The notes under the pieces: model-generated
The model's input: only the letters and a program-made list of their open reading frames with translations
The model's database searches: none
Told to the model about the DNA's origin: nothing
From: JBBRYW01 sp038253945
GTDB lineage: Bacteria; Actinomycetota; Thermoleophilia; Gaiellales; Gaiellaceae
Reading direction: 5' to 3'
DNA: 64,000 nucleotides
Assembly (NCBI GenBank): GCA_038253945.1
Contig: JBBSGR010000012.1
Coordinates: 26,012 to 90,011 of the forward strand
Position numbers and translations under genes: made by a program
In this document: in pieces, positions 33,636-41,016 of the stretch
How positions within the stretch are numbered: position 1 is the stretch's first letter
Layout of the letters: each line of letters begins with the position of its first letter

Positions 33636-35759
33636 TCACGCGACCGCGAGTCGCGCGTCAATCTCGGCCAATTGCGGCTCGATCAGCTTGATCTCGATCT
33701 CAGGACCGCTCCGATCCCACCCGACGAAGCTGATCGATAGCGTCTTGTCATCTGTAGTCCGCGGAGCGAGCTTCCGCTCGAGAAGCCCCGCGAACCGCCG
33801 CTCGTGCGTCGAGATGACCAGCTGCCGATCGACCCGAATGAATCGGCACAGATCAGAGAAGCCAAGGACATTCACATCGTCCAGCGACTGCAACGGATCA
33901 TCGAGAAGCACGAACGGGAGCCCGGATTCCCCGGCTGTCCACCCAAGGGCCAGGAAGTACGACAGTGCTGCGATGTTGGCCTGCGACGACGAAAAGACGA
34001 GCACCGGGTTAGCCGAACGGCCCGTCGCCGGGTCCTTCGCTACCGCTGTCATTGTCCCACGTGCCCGATAGACGTCGTGCTCGAGGTCGAGGATCGTAAA
34101 CGCTGGGTGCGGATCGAGTCGACTGTAGATGTCCGAAATCAACGGGCGCAACGCCTCCACACGACGACTCCCAACCGCCACGCGCGCGTTAACGGTCGCG
34201 TCCTGCAGGCTCTTCGCCTCGCTCTGACGCAGAGCTAGCTCTTCTGTCCGAGATCTTCGAGTGGCCTCGACTTCTTTCAAGGTGGCCAGGTCCGCCTGCA
34301 AACGGCCCCGTTCATCCGCGCTAGGAGCGAGCTGCAGGGCCGTCAACAGCCGCTCCAGCGCCTGCCCAACTTCCTCAAGCGCAGGAACAATCTGCTTAAG
34401 CGTGCGGTCGTCTTCCCGAGGCGTCTCCCCAACCTCGAGCCTGATCGCGGTCAGCCGACCCAGCCCCGCTCGGAGTGACTCGAAGGCACTCTGCTCCCGC
34501 TCGGCAAGCTGGATGATTTGCGTCCGGCGGGCGTCGAGAACAGCATGTCCGGACTCCGCTTGCTGCTGCTGCTCGTGGGCCTCCCTCACGAGCGCGTCCG
34601 CGCGACCCGCAGCGTCTCGCAACGCAAGAAGATCACCCGTGTCGCGGGCACGCTGTCGCAGCGACTGCGCAACCTCGCTTGGACTTATCTCCAGCCCGCA
34701 GACTGGGCACGTTTCGCCGAGAAGCGGAATCGCAAGCGCTGCGAGTTGGCTGAGTTGCTCACTCCTCTGCTCGGCGTCCACGACCGCTCGGTTCGCGAGC
34801 TCGAAATCACGCTGTCTCAGTGCGACAGCCTCAGTTGTGTCGCGGACGACGGCTTCAGCAGCGTCAAGCCCACCCTCGGCAACCGGCTGCAGCCGTTCAC
34901 GCTCGGCTGTCATGGTCTCCAACTCGAAAAGGAACTCGCGCACGACCGATCGCGCCAGACGTGCTTCGGCCACGCCTTGTGCGACGACATCGACTGTGAG
35001 GTGCTGGGGAAGCTGAATTGAGAAGACCGCTTGTTGCCCGACCACATCCGTCACCTGCTGGCGAGCGACCTCGATCGACGGACGAGCCTCCAGCTCAGCC
35101 TCGATGGCCGCCAGACGCAAATCGGTCTGTTCGCGACGCGCCCGTGCCTGGGCCTCCCCAAGACGAGCTTCGGCGAGAGCGTTCGCCGATTCCTTTGTCC
35201 ACTGTCGGACCGCGCTCTCGAAGTCCTCCAGGACGTCGAGGCCAAGGAGGCGATTGAGCACCTCAAACCTCTCGCTGGCCTTCGCCTCAAGGACCGAGCG
35301 CATGATGTCCTGCTGCAGCAGTCCTGCCGTGAGTACGGCGGATTCGAGCGTCACGGTCGATGAGGGCGACAAGGCTTCGTCAAGGAGGCGGTCAGCATCC
35401 GAGCCGCGGACAATCTCTCCATCATCCGCTTCCCACTCGAGCAAGCTCTCTCGGGCGTTTCCGGAGCGGCGCAACCGGACACTGCGGCCGTCAAGCGCAA
35501 CCTCAGCTTCGACGACCGCTGGGCCTGGCAATCGGTACTGGTTCACGACGTATTCGTCGGTTTGTCGTGTCTTCAAGCTCTCCAGACGCGGGAGTCTTCC
35601 GATCAGAAGCCACTGGAGCGCATCGAAGAAGCTCGTCTTCCCCGTCCCGTTTGATCCAGAGATGATCACGGCGGACGCGGCGAGCGGGAACTCGCGCTTG
35701 TCGCGGAACCCCCGGAAACCCTCGACGGAAAGGGAACGGAACATGATCGACTCAGACAC
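33636..35759 (-). CDS. SbcC/Rad50-like ATPase, third gene of SIR2 operon
   Basis: 707 residues. N-terminal ABC half: FRSLSVEGFRGFRDKREF and SGSNGTGKTSFFDALQW (Walker A, 35-43). A coiled-coil middle with a CPVC at 351-354, the zinc-hook cysteine pair, is followed by the C-terminal ABC half: PVLVFSSSQANIAALSYF (signature region) and LPFVLLDDPLQSLDDVNVL (Walker B). It is shorter than SbcC or Rad50, whose arms are much longer. The start is GTG 35,759, overlapping the preceding gene, or ATG 35,745. Role: the ATPase that is thought to sense DNA ends or aberrant nucleic acids in the three-gene system. Confidence 0.88.
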   Translation of the reverse strand: MSESIMFRSLSVEGFRGFRDKREFPLAASAVIISGSNGTGKTSFFDALQWLLIGRLPRLESLKTRQTDEYVVNQYRLPGPAVVEAEVALDGRSVRLRRSGNARESLLEWEADDGEIVRGSDADRLLDEALSPSSTVTLESAVLTAGLLQQDIMRSVLEAKASERFEVLNRLLGLDVLEDFESAVRQWTKESANALAEARLGEAQARARREQTDLRLAAIEAELEARPSIEVARQQVTDVVGQQAVFSIQLPQHLTVDVVAQGVAEARLARSVVREFLFELETMTAERERLQPVAEGGLDAAEAVVRDTTEAVALRQRDFELANRAVVDAEQRSEQLSQLAALAIPLLGETCPVCGLEISPSEVAQSLRQRARDTGDLLALRDAAGRADALVREAHEQQQQAESGHAVLDARRTQIIQLAEREQSAFESLRAGLGRLTAIRLEVGETPREDDRTLKQIVPALEEVGQALERLLTALQLAPSADERGRLQADLATLKEVEATRRSRTEELALRQSEAKSLQDATVNARVAVGSRRVEALRPLISDIYSRLDPHPAFTILDLEHDVYRARGTMTAVAKDPATGRSANPVLVFSSSQANIAALSYFLALGWTAGESGLPFVLLDDPLQSLDDVNVLGFSDLCRFIRVDRQLVISTHERRFAGLLERKLAPRTTDDKTLSISFVGWDRSGPEIEIKLIEPQLAEIDARLAVA

Positions 35760-36336
35760 TGGTCAGTGATCCTGACTGACGAAACGCCGCGACCGCGCGA
35801 CCGGCAAGTGTCGGGGTCACGCCATGCGCCGGAAGCTCACGTTCCAGAAGGGCGAGAGCATCTTCAAGCACCTCTGGGTCTCGAGCCGTGGGAAGCGGGA
35901 GAAACGTGCTGAGGGCACGCGAGACATCCTCCAGGTCAGGTCGCACACCGGTCTGCGCGATTCGCCGGACGAACCGCGTGTTGTAGTTGATCGCTGCAAG
36001 TTCGCTCGCAGTGCGGCCGTCGTCCGGTAGCTCCTGGGACGCGAGGAGCACCAAGTAGACGTCCCATTGCTTTGCCCCGAGCTGAGAGGACGAGGTTCTG
36101 CGTGTCAGCTCGGTCACCGCTGCTGGCTCAAGTTCCTGGAGTTCAATCGCCGTCGCCGCCGCTCCTATCAACAGCACGAAGAATCGGTCTTGAGCTAGAA
36201 GCATGCGCGTCGGTTCAGTCGCGACGGCGGAGGCTAAATCGTCGGTCGCCAAATCAAGCGGTTCCGTGGCGTACCCCGCCCGTTCGAGCACGAGCCGGGC
36301 AAGCTCAAGAAGCTCGCTACCCATGACAGCGCTCAT
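35752..36336 (-). CDS. Middle component of a SIR2/ABC three-component-like operon
   Basis: 194 residues, soluble, mostly helical; no signal or TM segment. It begins MSAVMGSELLELARLVLERA and contains LGAKQWDVYLVLLASQELPD and LAAINYNTRFVRRIAQTGVR. Small proteins of this kind, placed between an effector and an SbcC-like ATPase, are the middle components (MC) of ABC-3C systems; the placement is firm, the family assignment is my inference. It overlaps both neighbours by a few bases (ATGA at 36,333-36,336 and 35,752-35,759). Confidence 0.7.
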   Translation of the reverse strand: MSAVMGSELLELARLVLERAGYATEPLDLATDDLASAVATEPTRMLLAQDRFFVLLIGAAATAIELQELEPAAVTELTRRTSSSQLGAKQWDVYLVLLASQELPDDGRTASELAAINYNTRFVRRIAQTGVRPDLEDVSRALSTFLPLPTARDPEVLEDALALLERELPAHGVTPTLAGRAVAAFRQSGSLTSV

Positions 36337-37715
36337 GCCGCCCACTCCTCCGGCAACTCGCCTTCGATCATCCGCTGGACCGATACGAACCGCAAGCTCG
36401 GGGTCATCTGCCCGTCAATGATGTCTGCCTGGCCCCCCATCGGGATGACGCTATCGAGACGTCCTTCCGGCAACGGACCCTCGTGCCCTTGGCAGAGAAC
36501 GGTGACGGTGTCCCCCATTCTCACGTGCCCGTTGTTGAGGGCGGCGGCGATGCGCCTGACGGCCTCTTCGACGGCTACCGAAGCAGGCCGGCCCCTGACG
36601 AGTACCACTTCAACGGGCTCGCCGGCTAACCGCATCCGACCTCCATCGAGTGCCGGCGCTCGCCTCGATGCACCAATCGCCAGCGCGAGGAGCACCGATT
36701 TGCCTGCAGGGGCGTGAAGAACGCTCTCGCCGGCAGGCCACCGATGCGCTGACTGTCGCAGCCATAACAACACCGACAGCGCGTCACGCGACGTCAGCGC
36801 GTCGATCAACATCTCCGTACCTGAGCAGATCTCCAGCCCGGTGGCTGTGTAGGTTCCCTGGCGGTCGTGCTCGGCGGATCGTTCTCTTAGCTCCTCCAGC
36901 GCGATGCGAACGTAATCCCGAAGAAGCTGATCGAGGAAGTCATCGGCACGGGCTTCAATGAACCGGGCATCGACGCCTGGCACCAGTTCCTGCCATGCGG
37001 CTGAGAGACTCGTAGCCGCGACCCAGACCTGATGGTCGCCAATCGCGTCCAGGAGTTGCTGGATGCGAATCCGAACGTAGTTGGCCACGTCGCCAAGGCC
37101 GACGAAGACAACCACAGAGTCTCCCAGCCGATCACCAAAATGGTGAAGCACCCATGTCGGCGGCGTGGTCAGTTGCGACGACGAAGCGCGGAGGCTGCCG
37201 GCTCGAGTTGCGCAGCCATGCGCCTTGAGCACTGCGGCCCCAATAACTGTCGCTCGATCAGCATCCGTAATGATCGCTTGGAGGCGACCGCAGGGATCGC
37301 ATCCACGCTCGACGCAATCGTCGTAGTTCGTGACGATGCACTCGACCGCACCTTCGAGGAGCAGGAGTGCTAGCGCGTGATGTCCGTAGTTTGGTTCGGC
37401 GGTCGTGAAATCTGCGGCGCTTGAAAGAGCGGTCTGAAGCAGATCAACACCGCCCGGAAGCCCCTCGACCGCATTAGCGACCGATAGTAGATCGGCTGGC
37501 GCGGCATCCTCCATCGCGGCTGCGCCGATCCGCGCAACTAGGGAATCAAAAACGATCTGCGCAAGCTCGGCTCCAAGCGGAAGTCCAGTCGGAGTTCCCT
37601 TGCTGAGCCCCGCTCCAGCACACACGACGAGTCGCCCATTGACCGCCAACGCAGCGAGAGCCGCGACAGCGGGCGCGACCGGCTCGTTGAGGGCGCGCGG
37701 GATGTACATCCGCAC
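36333..37715 (-). CDS. SIR2-domain protein (predicted NADase effector)
   Basis: 460 residues. The SIR2 NAD-binding fold is at the N-terminus: RLVVCAGAGLSKGTPTGLPL (GAGxS), AVECIVTNYDDCVERGCDP, and VLKAHGCA, as in SIR2-like defence proteins. The C-terminal ~200 residues (from LEICSGTEMLIDALT) look like a separate P-loop-less alpha/beta domain of unknown function. It begins at GTG 37,715 or ATG 37,709. First gene of the three-gene operon. In known systems of this type the SIR2 part depletes NAD when the ATPase is triggered; here that is inference. Confidence 0.82.
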   Translation of the reverse strand: MRMYIPRALNEPVAPAVAALAALAVNGRLVVCAGAGLSKGTPTGLPLGAELAQIVFDSLVARIGAAAMEDAAPADLLSVANAVEGLPGGVDLLQTALSSAADFTTAEPNYGHHALALLLLEGAVECIVTNYDDCVERGCDPCGRLQAIITDADRATVIGAAVLKAHGCATRAGSLRASSSQLTTPPTWVLHHFGDRLGDSVVVFVGLGDVANYVRIRIQQLLDAIGDHQVWVAATSLSAAWQELVPGVDARFIEARADDFLDQLLRDYVRIALEELRERSAEHDRQGTYTATGLEICSGTEMLIDALTSRDALSVLLWLRQSAHRWPAGESVLHAPAGKSVLLALAIGASRRAPALDGGRMRLAGEPVEVVLVRGRPASVAVEEAVRRIAAALNNGHVRMGDTVTVLCQGHEGPLPEGRLDSVIPMGGQADIIDGQMTPSLRFVSVQRMIEGELPEEWAA

Positions 37716-37821
37716 GATCGTAGTCCCACACGAGTCAGGAGACCTGCGTCACACTGGCGGGCGTCGGCTTGGAGTCGAGACGAGACGAGAGCACCGCGAT
37801 GAAACGCTAGAGCGCGCGCGA

Positions 37822-38256
37822 CTACGTGGGTTCGCCGCTGGCGTCCCGGATCGCGTCGAGCAGTTGCCCGGTCGTGTAGAGGGTGAGGCCCGCTACCGCC
37901 AGGTTTTGGTCCTGCGACCAGATCGGGAGCGAGCGGGTGAGGGCAAGGGCGACGGTCGGCCAATCGTCGGGGTCGCGCCCGGCCATCCGCCGCTCGGCCT
38001 CTTCACGTTCCGGCTCGTAGACGGCCGGAGGCTGCCACTCGACCGGCATGACGCTGAGGGCTGCGAGGAGGAGACCGGCGTCGAGCCCACGTCGACCGGC
38101 CAGCGTGGGCAGGTGCTCGGCGACCTCCTCCGCCACCGCCTGGGCGGCGAGACAGGTGGGACCGGCGGGTGAGGCGAAGACGATGCGGGCGCGCCCGCCG
38201 ATCAGCGCCGAAAGGATGACGTTCGCGTCAGCGACGACGGCGGGCGGCGGCGAAAT
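37822..38256 (-). CDS. PIN-domain toxin (VapC-like), no standard start codon
   Basis: The frame is intact from about 38,277 to the stop at 37,822. The PIN motifs are VVADANVILSALIGG (first Asp), then AVAEEVAEHLPTLAG, and DPDDWPTVALALTRSLPIWS (second half). Between the in-frame stop at 38,280 and the VADANV motif no ATG, GTG or TTG exists. The only plausible initiation is ATT 38,256, which has AGGAGG 9 nt upstream, so it may start at ATT or be coupled to the antitoxin gene it overlaps. A start at GTG 38,136 would lose the first catalytic Asp. Probably an RNase, held by Phd. Confidence 0.65.
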   Translation of the reverse strand: MSPPPAVVADANVILSALIGGRARIVFASPAGPTCLAAQAVAEEVAEHLPTLAGRRGLDAGLLLAALSVMPVEWQPPAVYEPEREEAERRMAGRDPDDWPTVALALTRSLPIWSQDQNLAVAGLTLYTTGQLLDAIRDASGEPT

Positions 38257-38482
38257 CGCTGAGAACCTCCTCCTCGGTCACCCCTCGAGCCTCACGCTGC
38301 GCCGCGATCTGTTCGGTGAGGCGCAGAAACACCTCGCGGCGAACATCGGCAGGGAGCTCCGGAGCGTCCCAGGGCAGGAAGAACCCAGCGGGTCGGCCCT
38401 CGCGGGTCACGAGGATGATGTCGTCGGACCGAAACATCTCGCTCGCCCGATCGCGAAAGTCTCGCACCGTCACCACCCTCAT
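38228..38482 (-). CDS. Phd/YefM-type antitoxin
   Basis: 84 residues from ATG 38,482: MRVVTVRDFRDRASEMFRSD, then DIILVTREGRPAGFFLPWDA, the Phd fold, with a charged C-terminal tail (EEVLSDFAAARRRR) that would cover the PIN partner. Its 3' end overlaps the PIN gene, the usual translational coupling. A 22-bp perfect palindrome abuts its start codon. Confidence 0.8.
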   Translation of the reverse strand: MRVVTVRDFRDRASEMFRSDDIILVTREGRPAGFFLPWDAPELPADVRREVFLRLTEQIAAQREARGVTEEEVLSDFAAARRRR

Positions 38483-38503
38483 GTGGCCACCATGGTGGCC
38501 ACA
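38482..38503 (-). promoter_or_regulatory. 22-bp perfect palindrome at the Phd start codon
   Basis: Core GTGGCCACCATGGTGGCCAC (38,483-38,502) plus one matching base on each side. On the minus strand a TACTGT (38,503-38,508) could be the -10, so a repressor bound here would cover the start region. It overlaps the A of the start codon. Autoregulation by Phd is the expected use. Confidence 0.65.
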
Positions 38504-38613
38504 CAGTAGCACCGCGGAGCCAACCCGTCTACGCCTGGGTTGCGCAGCGTTTTCCACGGAGCGAACAGAGGAGGGCAGAACCGTGCAAGTTAAGTCCCGT
38601 CTAAACTGTAAAT

Positions 38614-38634
38614 GGGTATAAAATGGGGTATAAA
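38614..38634. repeat. Arm-type repeat at right end of element B
   Basis: Two GGGTATAAA-type units, 12 bp apart, 57 bp from the att core. Matches 16,773-16,792 at the other end. Likely integrase arm sites. Confidence 0.5.
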
Positions 38635-38663
38635 CTCGGCCTCAGCGCGTCTAACTAGAAAAC

Positions 38664-38689
38664 AAAAGGCCCGCGTTTGCGGGCCTTTT
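38664..38689 (-). terminator. Rho-independent terminator of tRNA-fMet
   Basis: Perfect 11-bp stem AAAAGGCCCGC / GCGGGCCTTTT with a 4-nt loop, followed on the minus strand by a T-rich tract (TTTTGTTTTC). It begins 4 bp from the tRNA 3' end. Confidence 0.85.
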
Positions 38690-38691
38690 GT

Positions 38692-38739
38692 AGTAGCGGG
38701 GGCAGGATTTGAACCTGCGACCTCCGGGTTATGAGCCCG
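38692..38739 (-). repeat. att site within tRNA-fMet (right end of element B)
   Basis: The 48-bp core identical to 16,643-16,690. It contains the tRNA 3' end, T arm, variable loop and anticodon stem-loop, so insertion restores a complete tRNA. Confidence 0.85.
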
Positions 38740-38767
38740 GCGAGCTACCTGACTGCTCCACCCCGCG
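38694..38767 (-). tRNA. Initiator tRNA-fMet (CAT anticodon)
   Basis: 74 nt without an encoded CCA (the next bases are CTA). The 5' end is CGCGGGGTGGAGCAG and the 3' end CCCCGCTA. Initiator hallmarks are visible: an unpaired C1xT72 at the acceptor end and three G-C pairs (GGG/CCC) in the anticodon stem around CTCATAA. Anticodon CAT is at 38,731-38,733. It is the integration target of elements A and B, so one element end supplies its 3' part. Confidence 0.95.
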
Positions 38768-39548
38768 TCGCATCCGCCATCATACCACCCCCGCCGCCGT
38801 CCCCATTCGCCCGCACGGCCCGCAGGCCGCCCATCACGGCAAAGCCGAACGCCATGACGGCGACACCCGCGATCGCGTCGAGGATGAAGTGGTTGCCAGT
38901 GACGACGATCGTCAGCGTGACGGCCACCGAATAGAGAACGGCCAGCACGCGTGCGAGCCTGTTCCTGGTGAATCGCCAGACGCCGTAGGCCACGGCCACC
39001 GCCCACCCCGCGTGCAGGCTCGGGACCGCGGCCACGGGGTTCGAGTAGGAAGAGCTCCGCTCGGACCCGATGTCGATGTCCGAGAGCTGGCGCAGGGTGT
39101 CCTCGAGGCCCACGTGGGCGAGGCGGGGCGGGGCGGTCGGGAACTCCCAGTGAATGGCGAGAGCGATGACTGTCGAGACGATGAAGGCGTTGCGGAAGCT
39201 CCGAAAGCCGTCCCGGGAGCGAAAGTACAGCCACGTAAAGAAAACGCCGGTGAGAATGAAGTGGGCTACGAAGTAGAAGATGTTCATGGCCCGCACCAGC
39301 TCGGGAACTTCCAGGAACAGGCGCTGTAGCGACTGCTCCCACGCAAGATGGAGGCCCTGCTCGAGGTGGAGGACCCTGTGCGCGTTCGCGATCGCAGCGG
39401 GCCAGTCGGGTGGGATCAGATGGCGCGCAAGCTCGTAGAGCTGGAAGCCGCCGACGACGATCACGATCTGGATGATGAGATCTCGCCCCGGGAAGCTGCC
39501 GGTCCGCCCGCGAACCCCGTCGATCCCTCTCAGGCGCCTTGGTAGCAT
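38745..39548 (-). CDS. PAP2-superfamily phosphatase / inositolphosphotransferase-like membrane protein
   Basis: 267 residues, about six TM helices. The PAP2 motifs are SYSNPVAAVPSLHAGWAVAV (PSxH with catalytic His) and TIVVTGNHFILDAIAGVAVM (the final GNHFxxD motif), as in PAP2_3/Aur1-like proteins acting on membrane lipid phosphates. The ATG is at 39,548. The stop codon (TAG 38,745-38,747) lies in the D-arm of tRNA-fMet, on the same strand, so the last ~8 codons overlap the tRNA 5' end. Confidence 0.85.
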   Translation of the reverse strand: MLPRRLRGIDGVRGRTGSFPGRDLIIQIVIVVGGFQLYELARHLIPPDWPAAIANAHRVLHLEQGLHLAWEQSLQRLFLEVPELVRAMNIFYFVAHFILTGVFFTWLYFRSRDGFRSFRNAFIVSTVIALAIHWEFPTAPPRLAHVGLEDTLRQLSDIDIGSERSSSYSNPVAAVPSLHAGWAVAVAYGVWRFTRNRLARVLAVLYSVAVTLTIVVTGNHFILDAIAGVAVMAFGFAVMGGLRAVRANGDGGGGGMMADATRGGAVR

Positions 39549-39675
39549 CGCCTCCGCCGCTTCGCCGTCGCTCTGCCCGTCGTAACGATCTCGCAGACCA
39601 GAATGTTCCCGCCTCGTGACCCGCTGGTCAAGCGATTGTGAGCTTCACGTCGGACTCCGGAGGACGCGAGCGCTG

Positions 39676-40629
39676 ATGCCTCGCGTCGCGGCAATCGATC
39701 TCGGGACCAACTCGACGCGGATGCTCGTCGCCGATGTGGCCGACGGAAGCGTCTCGGAGGTCGTTCGCCGCCTGCAGATCACACGTCTCGGCGAAGGCGT
39801 AGACGCGCGGCGCCGCCTGCTGCCCCTGCCGATCGCGCGCGTCCGAAACTGCCTCTCCGGCTACCGGCGCGAGCTCGAGTCCCTGGGCGCGACACGCACG
39901 CTCGTCGTGGCGACCAGCGCCGTTCGCGACGCGGAGAACGGCGAGGCGTTCCTCGGGGAGATCGAGTGGAGCTTTGGATTCGAGACGGAGCTTCTGTCCG
40001 GCGAGGACGAGGCGCTTCTCACGCTGCGCGGCGTGACGACGGGCGGCGCGCTGTCGGAGCGCACGCTCGTCGTGGACGTCGGCGGCGGCTCAACCGAGCT
40101 GATCGTCGGCCGCACGGATGCCGTCTTGTTCCACACCACCCTCGACCTGGGCTGTGTGCGCCTCACCGAGCGGTTCCTGCGGTCGGACCCACCTGCACTC
40201 GGCGAGCTCGCCGAGTGCGCCGAGTGCGCTCGCTCGCTCCTCGCCGAGCGCGTGCCCGAGGATGCTCGGATCGACCTTTCGCGGGCGATCGGCGTTGCGG
40301 GAACGGTGACGGCCCTCGCGGCGCTCGACCTGGGTCTCGTTCACTACGACTCGGACCAGGTACACGGCCACGTGCTCGAAGAGGGGGCCGTTTGCCGCGA
40401 GCTCGACCGGCTCGTCGCGATGCCGCTCGCCGAGCGACGCGCCGTTCCCGGCCTGGAGCCGGAGCGTGCGCCTGTCATCGTGGCGGGCGCCGTGATCCTC
40501 CTGGAGGTGTTGCGATTCTTCGGCCTCGGCTCGCTCGAAGCGAGCGAGCGGGACATCCTGCACGGCGCGGCCCTGAAGGCGGCGGAGCTTCCTCCGACCA
40601 ACGCCTGCTCAGACGTCGGGCAGGGGTGA
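39676..40629 (+). CDS. ppx: Ppx/GppA exopolyphosphatase family protein
   Basis: 317 residues. The actin-like ATPase fold is shown by VAAIDLGTNSTRMLVADVAD (phosphate 1), TLVVATSAVRDAENGEAFL, and VVDVGGGSTELIVGR (phosphate 2). The C-terminal helical domain seen in larger Ppx enzymes is missing, giving the short ~310-residue form common in actinobacteria. It should hydrolyse polyphosphate or pppGpp. ATG 39,676 is preferred over upstream in-frame starts. It converges with the CBS gene, overlapping by 21 bp. Confidence 0.9.
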   Translation: MPRVAAIDLGTNSTRMLVADVADGSVSEVVRRLQITRLGEGVDARRRLLPLPIARVRNCLSGYRRELESLGATRTLVVATSAVRDAENGEAFLGEIEWSFGFETELLSGEDEALLTLRGVTTGGALSERTLVVDVGGGSTELIVGRTDAVLFHTTLDLGCVRLTERFLRSDPPALGELAECAECARSLLAERVPEDARIDLSRAIGVAGTVTALAALDLGLVHYDSDQVHGHVLEEGAVCRELDRLVAMPLAERRAVPGLEPERAPVIVAGAVILLEVLRFFGLGSLEASERDILHGAALKAAELPPTNACSDVGQG

Positions 40630-41016
40630 GTCCTCGGCGAGGCGGCGTTGCAAGACGCTCCGCGAGAGAACACCCACCAGGCGGCCGTTCTCGGTCACCG
40701 GCACGCGCTCGGCGTCGTGCTCCTCGAGGAAATGAAACCCCTCTTCCAGCGAGAGCTCCGAGTCGAGCGTGTAGTGCGGTGGCTCGGCGATGTCGCCGAC
40801 CGCCGTCGAGCGCGGGTCTCGACCGGCGGCGACGACCTCTCGGACGAGAGTCTTTCGCGTGATCACCCCGAGCAGGCGCTCGTCCGAGCTCACGAAGATC
40901 GCTCGCACCTCCGGCTTCGCGAGCAGCCGCCCGGCCTCCTGCGCCGACGCGCTCGCGGCCAGCGTCCGCGGCTCGGGCACCATCGCGTCCCGCACACGGC
41001 TGACGGGCGAGCTCAC
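40609..41016 (-). CDS. CBS-domain pair protein
   Basis: 135 residues: two tandem CBS domains and nothing else (VSRVRDAMVPEPRTLAASAS, RAIFVSSDERLLGVITRKTL, ERVPVTENGRLVGVLSRSVL). Bateman modules bind adenosyl ligands and regulate enzymes. It starts at GTG 41,016 in the stop of the glutamate dehydrogenase gene (GTGA), so it is translated with it and may act as its ligand-sensing subunit. Confidence 0.9.
   Translation of the reverse strand: MSSPVSRVRDAMVPEPRTLAASASAQEAGRLLAKPEVRAIFVSSDERLLGVITRKTLVREVVAAGRDPRSTAVGDIAEPPHYTLDSELSLEEGFHFLEEHDAERVPVTENGRLVGVLSRSVLQRRLAEDSPLPDV

Larger units (their letters stand above)
16643..38739. mobile_element. Integrative mobilizable element B inserted in tRNA-fMet (~22 kb)
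   Basis: Bounded by the 48-bp direct repeats at 16,643-16,690 and 38,692-38,739, with arm-like GGGTATAAA repeats just inside both ends. It encodes its own excisionase and integrase (32.1-33.5 kb) and a MobF relaxase (28.3 kb). I see no type IV secretion, FtsK/TraB translocase or replication initiator, so it probably needs a helper for transfer. Most of the cargo is toxin-antitoxin, restriction and other conflict genes. Confidence 0.75.
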
